Source of the DNA: Chelonoidis abingdonii
Lineage: Eukaryota; Chordata; Testudines; Testudinidae
Reading direction: 5' to 3'
Assembly (NCBI RefSeq): GCF_003597395.2
Contig: NC_133769.1
Location: 177,667,173-177,731,172 of the forward strand
DNA: 64,000 nt
Shown here: positions 49,880 through 61,045 of the stretch, one piece after another
Numbering within the stretch: the first letter of the stretch is position 1
Layout: each line of letters opens with the position of its first letter
Program-made: the position numbers and the translations under genes
Notes under the pieces: model-generated
Seen by the model: the letters and a program-made list of their open reading frames with translations, nothing else
The model's database searches: none
What the model was told of the DNA's origin: nothing

Positions 49880-50005
49880 AACAATGAGGAGTCCGGTGGC
49901 ACCTTAAAGACTAACAGATTTATTTGGCATTTGTCTTTAAGGTGCCACTGGGCTCCTTGTTGTTTTTTCTGTGGATACAGACTAACATGGCTACCCCTCT
50001 GATAC
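49880..50005 (-). repeat. Second fold-back chelonian SINE fragment
   Basis: The arm at 49880-49912 (AACAATGAGGAGTCCGGTGG..) is repeated inverted at 49932-49963. The right part continues into the SINE 5' region (complement of GGGGTAGCCATGTTAGTCTG). The arrangement is the same as at 9986-10111, including the shared AACAATGAGGAG arm start and the SINE 5' end on the right. No clear target duplication was found at this copy. Confidence 0.7.
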
Positions 50006-50935
50006 ATTAAAAATGTATTAATGTTCTGCACCTCTCACCGAACATGCCTGTCCTAAAACATTCAACAATAACCACTGCAAAAACTGTATCTGGTTAGTTA
50101 AAGCCACCAGAAGATAGTCAGTCTTGCAACAATCTGAAATGTGTGAGATTTGGATTCTGACAGTCTATTTACGATCTTCTATCATACCCATCCTAAGAGT
50201 GTCTAAGGCCCAGATCTATGTGGATAGATTCTGAGAAGTCAATGGGACTCCATGCAGATATAAGGATCAGGGCTTAAGGCCTGGATTTTTAAAGGTTATT
50301 TAGGCATTGCTGCACTTAGTACTGTAACACCTGACTAATTTAGCAGCCTAAATCTCATTTTCAAATGGGATTTAGGCACTTAGGAGTCAAAATCCCATTG
50401 AAAGTGCTTAAGGAAACAAGTTTCGAACTGTCACAGGGTACAATGTGTTTTATTTTTAGAACTGTAGTGTTTATTAAAAGTTAAAAATATTTTTCTCATT
50501 TTAAGTGTATGAGAGCAGAGAGCCATTGTTTTTGGTCTTACTACTCTACATATTAAATAATTTTAGAAAATTAAACCTGCCTCTTGGTAGCAGGGACAGA
50601 AGAGAATGAGCTATCACTGTTGTTCTTACTCTTGGGAGACATTCAGCTACTACAGTGATGGATATCAGTATAAAACAGGGCAGATCCAGGCTATTTAGAT
50701 AGATTATCTGGTAGGATCAGTTTTCATTTTAAATGAATACACAAAAAAATTACATTAGTTTTCAAACATTAGCATCTTAACTATTTCAAAAAGCATTAAG
50801 AACTAATACACGTAGGACATACAATAGAATAATTGCCTTATACATTTCACCTAAAAATATGAAGCCTTTTTTAAGTTTTAGGAGTACAGAATCCAGTCAT
50901 TTAATATTACATATGTTTAGTAGATTAAAAAAAAT
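50006..50935. other. Intronic sequence
   Basis: AT-rich, with an old-repeat flavour (phrases like AATCCCATTGAAAG and TTAGGCACTTAGG near 50370-50410) but no definable element. Confidence 0.5.
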
Positions 50936-50947
50936 ATAGTGGAAGAG

Positions 50948-51079
50948 TATCAGAGGGGTAGCCTTGTTAGTCTGGATCTGTAAAAGCAGGAAAGAGTCCT
51001 GTGGCACCTCATAGACTAACAGACGTATTGGAGCATGAGCTTTTGTGGGTGAATACCCACTTCGTCGGATGCATTTGAC
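50948..51079 (+). mobile_element. Chelonian Pol III SINE, full-length
   Basis: Begins TATCAGAGGGGTAGCC and ends near CGTCGGATGCATTTGAC, with the internal phrase AGAGTCCTGTGGCACC. It is flanked by a perfect 12-bp target duplication ATAGTGGAAGAG (50936-50947 and 51080-51091), so both boundaries are precise. The 132-bp element belongs to the abundant turtle SINE class transcribed by RNA polymerase III and moved by a LINE in trans. It has no coding capacity. The perfect duplication suggests a comparatively recent insertion. Confidence 0.9.
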
Positions 51080-51091
51080 ATAGTGGAAGAG

Positions 51092-51611
51092 AATTTGTCT
51101 GCATCCAGAATTAATTCTGGATTGCAACATGGCCATCTACATAGTAGTGAAATATAGTATTCAGTTTGTGAAACCATTCATGCGGTTTCATCTCCGAAAA
51201 AGGAGAGTTTTATGACACATTTCAACCAAGAAACAAGAGACATACTAGCTGTGGGTTTGTTTATTTGTTCTGGTGGGAAGGGGTGGCTAATGTGGGGTTT
51301 TCGGTTTAAGGAAACTTCCATCAAGATACTTTATGTTGCAGATTTAAAAAAAAGAAGACAAAACAAAAACTACTCCTGGGTTACATACCAGTAACCAGAA
51401 GTCTCCTATTGTGTAATCTCCTCCATTATTATAATTTGTATTGTGGAGGCCCCTACCTATGGTCCCCTCTCATAGACCAGGGCCCTCCTGTGGCAGTCAC
51501 GGTATAAACACAGAGCCCCTGTCCAAAAGAGTTTACTACCATAAGTGTAATTTTAAAGAGCTAAACTCTACAAATTTTCCATAAGAACCGCCTTGCTAGA
51601 CTTCAGCACTG
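51092..51611. other. Intronic sequence
   Basis: No recognised feature. Confidence 0.5.
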
Positions 51612-52140
51612 TAAGGGTATGTCTACACTACGAAATTAGGTCGATCTTATAGAAGTCAATTTTTAGAAATCGCTTTTATACTGTCAAGAGCGTACGTCCA
51701 CACTCAATGCATTAAGTCGGAGTGCGTCCTCACTACCGTGGCTAGCATTGACTTACGGAGCAGTGCACTGTGGGTAGCTATCCCACAGTTCCCGTAGTCT
51801 CCACTGTCCAAATAGGAAATGAAATTCAAAAGTTCCTGGGGCTTTTCCTGTGTAACTGGCTAGTGCATCAGAGTACAAAGTGCTGTCCAGATCGGTCACA
51901 ATAGAGCACTCTGGGATAGCTCCTAGAGACCAATACGATCGATTTGCGTCCGCACTACCCCAAATTCAACCCAGCAAGGTCGATTTTAGCACTACTCCCC
52001 TAGTCGGGGAGGAGTATAGAGGTTGATTTTAAGAGTCCTTTACATCAACAGAACGGAGTTGGTTGTGTGGACACAGTCATTTTTAAATCGACCTAATGCA
52101 GCTAAATTTGACCTAACCCCGTAGTGTAGACCAGGCCTTA
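51612..52140. mobile_element. Harbinger-type MITE
   Basis: Left end TAAGGGTATGTCTACACTAC and right-end complement TAAGGCCTGGTCTACACTAC match at 16 of 20 bases. The interior holds GTCGAT and TAAGTCGG words and CCCACAGTTCCCG, typical of this turtle family. No ORF. The likely source of transposase is an element like the one at 52346-56777, whose ends share GTCTACACTACAAA. Confidence 0.75.
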
Positions 52141-52854
52141 GTTTCCCATTTACTTTGACTCTGAACATGCACCATCAAATTGCCAGTCATCAACTAGCAC
52201 TGCACCTCACCATATAAGCCCTCTGTCCTTCCTGTACAATATAATACGTAAGTGGAAGTGAATCCATGGAAAATAGTGATTGAAACTGTGTGGTACCTAA
52301 TCAAGTTTTCTTCAACTTATCACAGTCTCCCACTCTTACCAGACTGGCCACGTCTACACTACAAACTTTGGTCAATACAAATTACATCGACATAAAGCTG
52401 TCACAGTTATGATGTCGCCTGTGTGCATGTATACTTGGCTCCTTGTGTTGGTGCTATACATGCTCACCAGGAGTGCTTGTGTCGGTGCACAGTGTAGTGC
52501 ACCATAGGTAGGTATCCCAGTGCACAACCTGCCATTGTCCACCACTTTGTTTTTTGGGAAGTTTTCACAATGCACGGTGGGGCAGAACTGAGTCACACAG
52601 GGGTACCTGTGAACAAGGGGTCAATTTCCCACCGTGCATCTGCCTTCATCCCATAATGTCATCTATATCACATAATTTTCATGCCTTTTTAAGAATCCCA
52701 TGAACTTGCATGACCCTCCTCGCTGTCTGCCATCTCTGACAGAAGCGTGGAGCCGTCACAGCTCTGCACCACCGTCATAAGCACTGCAAGCATAGGAAGC
52801 ACTATCCTCTCTTATTTGCAGAGCCATAAGAAAAACTGAATTAGCAGGGAACAT

Positions 52855-53770
52855 GACTATTTCTTGGAGGACAGATTTTGAGAGACATAGTGAGAACCAA
52901 TTCCAGGCTGTTGATGGCATTCATGGAGGTGGAATGCGGCTCCTGGGCCCAAGAAACAAGCACTGACTGGTGGGATCACATCGTAAAGCAGGCTTAGGAT
53001 GATGAACAGCGGCTGCAGAACTTTCCAATGCACAAGTCTACATTCCTGGATCTCTGTGCCAAGCTTGCCCCAGCCTTCCAGCACAGCAACATCAAAATGA
53101 GAGCTGCACTGACCATGGAGAGGCAAGTGGCAATAGCACTGTGGAAGCTTGCAGTGCCAAATTGCTACCAGTCAGTGGGAAATAATTTTGGAGTTGGAAA
53201 ATCCATTCTGAGGGCCATTGTCATGCAAGTGTGCAGGGCTATTAATCATCTCCTGCTACACAGTACTATGATTCTCAGCGATATGCAGGACACAGTGTAT
53301 GTATTTTCAGCAAAAGGGTTTCCAAACTGCAGTGGAGCAACAGACAGCATAAATATTCCTATTTTGGCACCAGACCACATAGCCACAGAGTACATCAACA
53401 GAAATGGCTACTTTTCTATGGTGATGCAAGTATTGGTGGATCAATAGAGACACTTCACTGACATAAATGGTAGCTAGTCAGGGATGGTGTGGGGTGCTCA
53501 CATCTTTAAGAACACAGCACTGTTCAGAAAGCTAAAAGTAGGGACAGTTAATCTTTCCTGACTAACGGATTACTACTGATGATGTTGAAATGCCAATAGT
53601 GATCCTGGGGGACCCAGCCTACCCCTTGCTCTCCTGGCACATTAACCGATACCCCAGCCACCTCAACAGCACCAAGACCAAGATTCAACTACTGGTTCAG
53701 CAGATACAGAATGATAGTTAAATGAGCTTTTGGTAGGGACATTGGCGTTGTTTACTCACAAGACTGGATC
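52855..53770 (+). pseudogene. Harbinger (HARBI1-like) transposase pseudogene
   Basis: The PIF/Harbinger transposase is a DDE nuclease. The frame 53028-53447 carries the helix-turn-helix part (ERQVAIALWKLAVPNCYQSV, then GVGKS), GATDSINIPI with the first catalytic Asp, and GYFSMVMQVLVD. After an in-frame stop near 53445 the sequence continues with FTDI, HIFKN-like and GDPAYPLLSW (second Asp) pieces up to about 53720. The last segment with the catalytic Glu is not recognisable. Stops and the missing C-terminus make it a pseudogene. It is of transposon origin rather than the host HARBI1 gene, because it lies between matching terminal repeats. Confidence 0.8.
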
Positions 53771-55258
53771 AGAGTGAAAAAAGAACCCCAATGATTATAT
53801 CTGCCTCGTGTATCCTGCATAGTATCTGTGAAGCAAAGGTGGAAAAGTTGCCACGGGACTAGAAACGGAGGTGGAGAGGTCGTCTGCTGAGTTTGAACCA
53901 CCAGACACAAAAAAGCTCAACATGTAGCTATATGGCTCAGGCAGGCTTTGAAAGAGCACTTTAACAGTAAGGCCTTGTAATGTCTTGTGACATACCATAC
54001 TCTACCTGTCTATGCTGAATTGGGGCTTGTTAGGAATTGTGTGTTGCTTGATGTATGTCTATGAATATAGCTCCTTCAATGCAACTATTAAATTTTGCAG
54101 TGCTTGCTGCACATCTATGATTATTACACCATGTTTGTCACTGATCCTATGAGTTGTGTCACACTGTACAGTGGCTAGTAGGTGGGTGCTTTCAGAACTA
54201 CTAGGCACTCTGCAACAATGTTGTGAACGAGTAAACAGGAATGATTTTCCAAATAATACAATTTTATTCAGTACCAAAATCAGTGAGGGGGGGAAGGAGT
54301 CTGCAATTTAAAAGCAAATATACAAAATACTTAATATATTAATGAAACAGAACTTAACAAGGGGAAAAAACATTCATGTCTATTTTGCCTACACATACAT
54401 CAACAGTGGCTTTCACAAGTCAGCATATGTGAAGCTTGCTGTGTTCTTAATGTCACCTAGTATGAAGTGGTAGGGGTAGAAATGCAGGTCCTGATGCCAT
54501 GTGGCAGAAAGTGTAAGAAGCTGCTGAAATGGAGTTTTCCATGGACTGCAAAGGGAGGCGAACCCGTGATTGTTGAATGTGCAGACTGTGGTGTTGGGAC
54601 AATTTTTATAGTGAGGGTGCTGAAAGCCATTGGAAACCACTTCAAGTCAGGGGGTGCTGCTGCACCCTCAGCACCACTAGTTCCAGCACCCCTCCCTGCA
54701 GGTCCACAAGAGTCTGCAGCATCTGTGTTTGTCAACGGAGAAGCCTCATTATGTCTCAATGGGTCTCCCTCTCTTTTTTTCCTGCTGGGATTCTCGCTTC
54801 TCGGCTCTTCCCTTCTCCAAGCTGCCAGCTGTATTCACCTTCAAGGTCCTTTGCTCATGGTCTGATCAGCACTGGTTACAGGATCTCATTGAACATGGAA
54901 TTCCAAGTTCTCTTCTTTCACCTTATCTGGCTCAGGCATTCCACGGATCTGCAGAGGGAACCCCTATTTGCCGCAACAGCTGTAGCTGCAGATAAAACAC
55001 ACAGTGGTACCATTATCAATACAATCACAAGAGAAAGCGAAAAATAAGATTCAAAATGCCCTTCTCTTGCTCTTCTAAAGTTTTACACAAGACGTGCTTA
55101 TTGACACTTCAATAAGGGGTGGTTATTTTATCAGAGATCTTATTTCTGAAGGTAACAAAGGCAGAGAAAGCACAGCTGCTGCTGGGGGCCCATATATTGT
55201 TAGCCTATGTACTGCAGTGGTGCCTGTCAAAGGTATTGCTGACTGGTGAGGGGGAAAG
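53771..55258. other. Harbinger element interior between its two genes
   Basis: Transposon interior without a recognisable gene. Short frames at 54467-54865 and 54577-55047 overlap and carry no known motif. Confidence 0.5.
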
Positions 55259-55548
55259 CAGGGCCGCCTTTAACAAATGCAGGGCCCAATTCGTACTCAC
55301 CCGGCGGCACTCCGGGTCTTCGGTGGCACTTCGGCAGCAGGTCCTTCACTCGCTCCGGGTCTTCCGGGGCACTCAAGGACCCGCTGCCAAAATGCCGCCG
55401 AAGACCCGCAGCAAGTGAAGGACCCACTGCCGAAGACCCCTGGAGCACTGCTGGGTGAGTAAAAATTAAAAAGGTGCTGGCATGGGGCCCTCTTAGGCAT
55501 GGGGCTTGATTCGGGAGAATCGGATGAATCAGCCTGAAGTCGGCCCTG
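55259..55548. mobile_element. hAT-type MITE inside the Harbinger element
   Basis: Ends CAGGGCCGCCTTTAA and (complement of the right end) CAGGGCCGACTTCAG, flanked by an 8-bp duplication with one mismatch: GGGGAAAG at 55251-55258 and TGGGAAAG at 55549-55556. The interior repeats GGGTCTTC and GGACCC phrases in both orientations and is locally GC-rich, giving overlapping chance frames on both strands. Confidence 0.8.
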
Positions 55549-55817
55549 TGGGAAAGCATCCTACCATCAAAGAAGAAATAAGTCAGCCATCCCTAGAAAC
55601 CTTCAGGAGAGATTGCAGAGTACCCCCATGGAAGTCTCATCGAGCTCTCTCAGGATTAAAGGGACATTCCTATGTACATAAATAAACTGCTCCGCATGGG
55701 CCCCCTTGCCTAACTCTATAGGGGAATTAAAAGCAGATAACAACACTACCTATCTTCGTAGTACCACTACCTATTCTAGTACTAGTAAATTAATGAAAAG
55801 TTGATAGCTGTGTCCTG

Positions 55818-56285
55818 TTAAGTTGGGGGCGCCATCACTGTAATGGGAAATAAATTTACACGCTTACCCAAAGGTCCTTTCCCTGCATCAGGCTCTCCAA
55901 TGCTTGACTGCCGGGACTGACTGGATTGCAGTAGAGTATCAAACAGGTACTGGCTCACGGCATAGCTAGACCTACCAGTCACGCATTCCCCATCCTCCTC
56001 TTCCTTCTTCTCCTCCTTGCTGGTCACACTAGGGGCCTGTGACTTGGCTCCTCAGAGGTATTCACACTGGTATGCAGGGTGGATAAGGGGGTCTCCACCA
56101 AGTATGACATGCAGTTCTTTGTGAAAGCGGTAGATTTGCGGCTCAGCATCAGATTGTCTGTTGGCCTCTCTGGCTTTCTGATATGCCATCTGCAGTTCCT
56201 TTGCTTTCGCGCAACACTGCTGTTGATCCCTTTCATACCCATTCTCCTGCATCCTCCATGCAATCTACTCAAATGTCAACATTTC
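55818..56285 (-). pseudogene. Harbinger Myb/SANT-like accessory protein remnant
   Basis: Minus-strand frame at 56252-56052 reads ERDQQQCCAKAKELQMAYQK then KAREANRQSDAEPQ, the helix-rich end of the Myb/SANT-like domain that targets Harbinger transposase to element ends. A second frame (56027-55818) holds an acidic EEKKEEEDGE stretch followed by Ser/Gln-rich sequence, as expected downstream. A frameshift separates them near 56050. The N-terminal half of the domain is not recovered. Non-functional. Confidence 0.7.
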
Positions 56286-56777
56286 TACAGCTGGTCTGTA
56301 GCGGTGCTTGTGCAACCTCTTCTCCCCACAGGCCAATGAGATTCAATATTTCCTGCCTACTCCAGGCAAGAGCACTTCTGGACTGCATAGCCAACATGCC
56401 CAATGGCACACAACAACAGAGAGCTGGGAAAGGCATTTCAAAAATATGCAGGGTTTTAAAGGAGCGTGGGGCCTTCCAGTCTTCTGTAACCCTGAGCAGT
56501 GGAGTTCACAATTGTAACCAAAACACTCAGTGCTGGGCATTGTGGGACAGCTGCTGGAGGACTATTAGGGTCGACATAAGTAACAAAGTGTCTACACCTG
56601 CGTTGCATTGACCTCAGTACATCAAACATGGCTCAACACCACTCAAGGAGGTGGTGATACTGTGCCGCTGTAATGGGGCACATCCATCAGTGGCAGACAA
56701 ATTTAAGCACAGACATGCATCACTAGGTCAATGCAAGATGGCTTACAACGACCTAACTTTGTAGTGTAGACTGGGCC

Positions 56778-57892
56778 TGAGAAGCAGTGTCCCCTTCAAG
56801 GACAGGACGTAAGGAATAAATATCTAAAAAGTATCAACATAAAGAAAACATCTGAACAATTATTGCTTGCTCAAACTGCATGTCCAGACAAACATGCACC
56901 TTATAGATGTCTGAGAACTTCAAATTGTAGTTAAGATTTCAAGACTGTAGCTCTGAGCATGATATTTAGATTAAAAGAAAAGTAAACAAAAAAAGTTTTA
57001 AAGACTGTTAAAGAGAAGAGGTATTTCCTTTTATACCATTTTGCAGACCCATGTACAATGGAGATACTTCTTTCTGGGTCCATGGGGCCTAAGAAGTGAT
57101 CACATGGAGCCTCTCTCCCACGGTTTCATACTACCCTTCAATTTCCTTCAATTGCCCTTCAATTTAGTTGAGGTTCCAACATTTTCAAGCTATGTTTGGA
57201 TTTCTCTGTGCCAACAAGGGAACACAGAACCTGGTGCAGTTCTCGCTCCACAAATTTGAAATAGCTCTTTCAAAATCCATGTAGACTCAACGGATGTGTA
57301 TTTCAAGAGTACTTGGTACAATATTTTTTTCTGAATTATTTTAAGATTTGGGTCAAAATTACAGAAGATGATCTATACAGTGAACTATAACTACTTTTCT
57401 TTTTTTTTTTTAATTAAAAAATTCACAACACATTTCTGTAATTGTGCCTGCTCTGAAACCTCCTTTAGCTAGAAGAATTAAAATCCATAGCATTCTAACA
57501 TGGATGTACTGTTACAAAGTGAAGTTTGCCGAGCTGTATTTATAAAAAGAATTCTCAACAACTTAAAAAGTTAATGACGAAAGCCACTTTTTCCTATTCT
57601 TTACATACTCTTTGCTATATATTTAAAGATTGAGGTCAGAAAGATGAATTTTGCCCACTTTTAAAATAATTTTGCCTGTGATGACTGAATGCAGATAGAA
57701 CACAGAAAATAGTTTATTCTTAGTCAGATGGTCACTAGCTCTGTAAAATACTATTACAAAACTATGAAACAGCAGGAAACAATACCTATTAAGTGGTATA
57801 TATAATTGAAAGAATAAAATCATTTTAGGTAAACAAATGCTAATACAATGGAAAATTGTGCTTATTAACAGCTAAAAAAAAGAACTTCTTAC
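56778..57892. other. DCAF6 intron next to the exon at 57893
   Basis: AT-rich intron with a T run near 57399-57410 and no recognised repeat or exon. Confidence 0.6.
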
Positions 57893-58004
57893 CACTCATC
57901 CGTGAAGTCCAATTTTATTGTGCTTGTAGTAGTTCCTTCTGTACTGTAGTGCAAACTTAAAACTGGTTCACCTGTTCCTGCTCGTGGACTCTGCTTTTCA
58001 CTGT
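57893..58004 (-). CDS. DCAF6 exon: [20 protein letters not shown] segment
   Basis: Acceptor TTTACAG ends at 58005; donor AGTG/GTAAGA begins at 57892. Length 112 nt. The peptide [20 protein letters not shown] followed by IKLDFTDEW is nearly identical to the human protein (one Asn-to-Asp change in the part seen), which fixes both gene and frame. It enters needing one base from the previous exon, which lies beyond 64000, and ends with TG of the Trp codon completed at 47111. This segment follows the N-terminal WD40 repeats and starts the disordered linker. Confidence 0.95.
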
Positions 58005-58316
58005 CTGTAAACAAGGGTTGATAATATTTGAAGGTGTGTCAGTAATTTATGTAAAACTGTTAACTAATGGAAAACCTTCAGAAGTGAATTAAGATAACCA
58101 AAAAATTCTCTCTAATACAATCTGTTTTAAAGCCAGACACAGACCAAACTAAAAGTTAAATGCTTTAGTGTGATCACACTGAATTTATACTTTGCAAAGC
58201 TTAGGGACTAGCCTAAAGATATAACAATTTGTATTTACAACAATGAAGAGGGCATATGTGGTCCTTAGATTTAGCTGTAAGATTCCTTCTCATTTACATG
58301 GGAGCCATACACAGAA
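58005..58316. other. DCAF6 intron
   Basis: Intronic sequence upstream of the first visible exon; nothing else recognised. Confidence 0.6.
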
Positions 58317-58941
58317 TCATAGAAATATAGGGCTGGACACCGAGATATCATCAAGTCCAGCCCCCTGTGCTGAGACAGGACACCAAATAAACCTAGACTA
58401 TCCCTAACAGATGTTTGTCCAACCTGTTCCTGAAAGCTTCCAGTGATGGAGATTCCACAACCTCCCTTGGAGGCCTAATTCAGAGTTCAACTACCTTTAT
58501 GGTTAGAAAGTTTTCCCTAATATTTAACCTACACCACTCTTGCTGCAAATTAAGCCCATTACTTCTTGTCCTTACCTCAGAGTACATGGAGACCACTTGA
58601 TCGGCATCTTCGTTATAAAAGCCCTTTAACATACTTAAAGACCTATCAGGTACCCTCAGTTTTCTTTTCTCAAGACTAAACATGCTCAGTTTTTTCCCTC
58701 CACAAACCTAGGTCAGGTTTTCTAAAGATTTTATAATTTTTGTTGCTCTCCTCAGCTCTCTCAGTTTGTCCATGTCTTTCCTAAAGTGTGACACTCAGAA
58801 CTGGACACAGTACTTCAGCTGAGGCATCACCAGTACTGAGCAGAGTGGTAAAATTAGCACCCATGTCTTACATATGACACTTCTGTTAATATACCCAGAA
58901 TGATATCAGCCTTTTTAGCAACTGCATCATATTGTTGACTC

Positions 58942-59225
58942 AGGGTATGGCTACACTGGCACTTTACAGCACTGCAACTTTTACGCTCAGGAGTGTGAAA
59001 AAACACCCTCCTGAGCGCTGCAAGATACAGTGCTGTAAAGCCTCAGTGTAATCAGTGCCGCAGCGCTGGGAGCACAGCTCCCAGCACTGCAAGCTACATC
59101 CGTAGAGGATATGGTTTACGTGCAGCGCTGGGAGAGCTCTTTCCCAGCGCTGGGGCTCCGACCACACTCACACTTCAAAGCGCTGCCACAGCAGCGCTTT
59201 GAAATTTCAAGTGTAGCCATACCCT
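58942..59225. mobile_element. MITE with perfect 15-bp inverted ends
   Basis: AGGGTATGGCTACAC at the left and GTGTAGCCATACCCT at the right are exact inverse complements. The interior has AGCGCTG-rich complementary segments and folds into a long hairpin. It interrupts the minus-strand CR1. No gene. Confidence 0.8.
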
Positions 59226-59616
59226 CACTCAATCCGTGATCCATTATGACCACCCAGGTCCTTTTCAGCAGTACTACCACCTACCCAGTTACTCCCCATT
59301 TTCTAGTTTTGCATTTGAGTCTTCCTTCCTAATTGAAGTACTTTGCACTTGGGTTCACTGAATATAATTTTATTGATTTCAGACCAATTCTCCAATCTGC
59401 CAAGGTCATTTTGAATTCTAATACTGTTCTCCAAACTGCTTGCATGTGCTCCATTATCCAAATCGTTATTGAAAATATTGAATACTACCAGACCCAGGAC
59501 TGAACCTCTGGCTCCCAACTAGATATGTCCTCCCAGTTTGAGGGTGAAACACTGATAATTCTGAGTACTGTCTTTCAACCAACTGTGCACCCACTGCATA
59601 GAAATTCCATCTAGAC

Positions 59617-59910
59617 CAGTGCTTCTCAAAAGCTGGGCCGCCGCTTGTTCAGGGAAAGCCCCTGGCAGTCTGGGCCGGTTTGTTTACCTGCCATGTCCAC
59701 AGCCAATGGGGGCTGTGGGAAGCGGCAGGGACCAAGGGATGTGCTGGCTTCTCTTCTCACAGCCCCCATTAGCCTGGAGGGGCAAACCGTGGCCAGTGTG
59801 AGCTGCGATTGGCTGAACCTGCGGATGCGGCAGGTAAACAAACTGGCCCAGACTGTCGGGGGACTCAAATGCAAAATGAACAAGCAGTGGACCAGCTTTG
59901 AGAAGCATTG
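59617..59910. mobile_element. Non-autonomous hAT element
   Basis: Ends CAGTGCTTCTCAAAAGCTGG and (right end complement) CAATGCTTCTCAAAGCTGG. An 8-bp target duplication with one mismatch flanks it: ATCTAGAC at 59609-59616 and AGCTAGAC at 59911-59918. Overlapping short frames in both strands reflect its palindromic GC-rich interior. It lies in the old CR1. Confidence 0.85.
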
Positions 59911-60377
59911 AGCTAGACCACATTTCTCTAGTTTGCTCATGAGAATGTCAAGTAGGATTGTGTCAAAAGCCTTATTAAAATAAAAACATTACATTTACTG
60001 ATTTCCCCCATTCACTAGATCAGTAACCTTGCATGCTTGCTATTCCTTATAAGCCTGTCATCCTCTAGGAGTTTACAAAACAATTTTTCCAATAGCTTTC
60101 CAGGTTTTAAAGTTAGGCTGACTGATCAATAATTCCCCAGGTCTTCTTTGTTCCCCTTTTTAAAGATAACTACAAATTTTTGCCCTTCTCCAGTTCTCTG
60201 AGACCTCACCCATGTTCATGAGTTTCCAAAGATAACTGCTAACAGATCCAAAATTGCTGCAGCTAGTTCCTTAAACAACCTTGGATGAATTTCATGAGGC
60301 TCCGCCGACTTGAACACATCTAACTTATCTAAATATTCTTTAACCTATTCTGTCCCCATTTTGTCTTGCATTCCTTC

Positions 60378-61045
60378 TTGGGGTTACGGTAGATGGAAAG
60401 TTGAACATGAGCCTACAGTGTGCTCTTGTAGCCAAAAAGGCTAATAGCATACTGGGCTGTATTAGTAGGAGTGTTGCCAGCAGATCGAGGGATGTGATTA
60501 TTCCCCTCTATTCGGCACTGGTGAGGCCGCATCTGGAGTATTGTGTCCAGTTTTGGGTGCCACACTACAAAAAGGACGTGGAACAATTGGAGAGAGTCCA
60601 GCGGAGGGCAACAAAAATGATTAGAGGACTGGAGCACATGACTTATGAAGAGAGACTGAAGGAACTGGGCTTATTTAGCCTGCAGAAGAGAAGACTAAGG
60701 GGGGATTTGATAGCAACCTTCAACTACTTGAAGGGATGCTCCAAGGAGGAGGGAGCTAGGCTGTTCTCAGTGGTGACGGAGGACAGAACAAGGAGCAATG
60801 GTTTGAAGTTGCAGTTGCGGAAGTCGAGGCTGGATATTAGAAAAAACTTTCTGACTAGGAGAGTGGTGAAGTATTGGAATGGGTTACCTAGGGAGGTGGT
60901 AGAATCTCCATCTTTAGAGCTATTTAAAGTCCGGCTAGACCGCACCCTGGTTGGGATTATTTAGGGAAAATGGTCCTGCCTTTAGCAGGGGGTTGGACTA
61001 GATGACCTCATGAGGTCCCTTCCAACCTTTTGATTCTATGATTCC
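60378..61045 (+). mobile_element. Younger CR1 LINE 3' fragment with open ORF2 end
   Basis: A 5'-truncated CR1. The plus frame 60401-60964 stays open for 187 codons and shows the CR1 ORF2 C-terminal domain: [60 protein letters not shown], ending TLVGII. The 3' UTR follows with GGTTGGACTAGATGACCTC and the terminal GATTCTATGATTC. Retention of the frame suggests a more recent insertion than the neighbouring minus-strand CR1, against whose 5' side it lies head to head. Truncation removes RT and endonuclease, so it cannot move. Confidence 0.9.

Larger units (their letters stand above)
52346..56777. mobile_element. Decayed autonomous Harbinger transposon
   Basis: Terminal inverted repeats GGCCACGTCTACACTACAAA and, from the right end, GGCCCAGTCTACACTACAAA enclose 4.4 kb. 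That region contains a HARBI1-like transposase remnant (plus strand) and a Myb/SANT-like remnant (minus strand), the two genes known for PIF/Harbinger elements. A hAT-type MITE has inserted at 55259-55548. A clear 3-bp target duplication is not preserved. The element is certainly inactive. Confidence 0.8.
58317..60377 (-). mobile_element. Old CR1-type LINE copy, minus strand
   Basis: The plus strand starts AATCATAGAAATATAGGGCT, the complement of a CR1 3' end, and continues through complement of ORF2 C-terminus and upstream parts (for example the frame 58683-58480 minus, with FSLEKRKLRV and NLQQEW). The copy is colinear on both sides of two insertions, a MITE at 58942-59225 and a hAT element at 59617-59910. 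All frames are broken. It is older than both insertions. Confidence 0.7.

Noticed and set aside
53028..53447. Host HARBI1 gene
   Set aside because: Lies between matching Harbinger terminal repeats, contains stops and lacks the catalytic C-terminus, so it is a transposon relic.
55227..55559. 110-codon minus frame
   Set aside because: Coincides almost exactly with the palindromic hAT MITE at 55259-55548.
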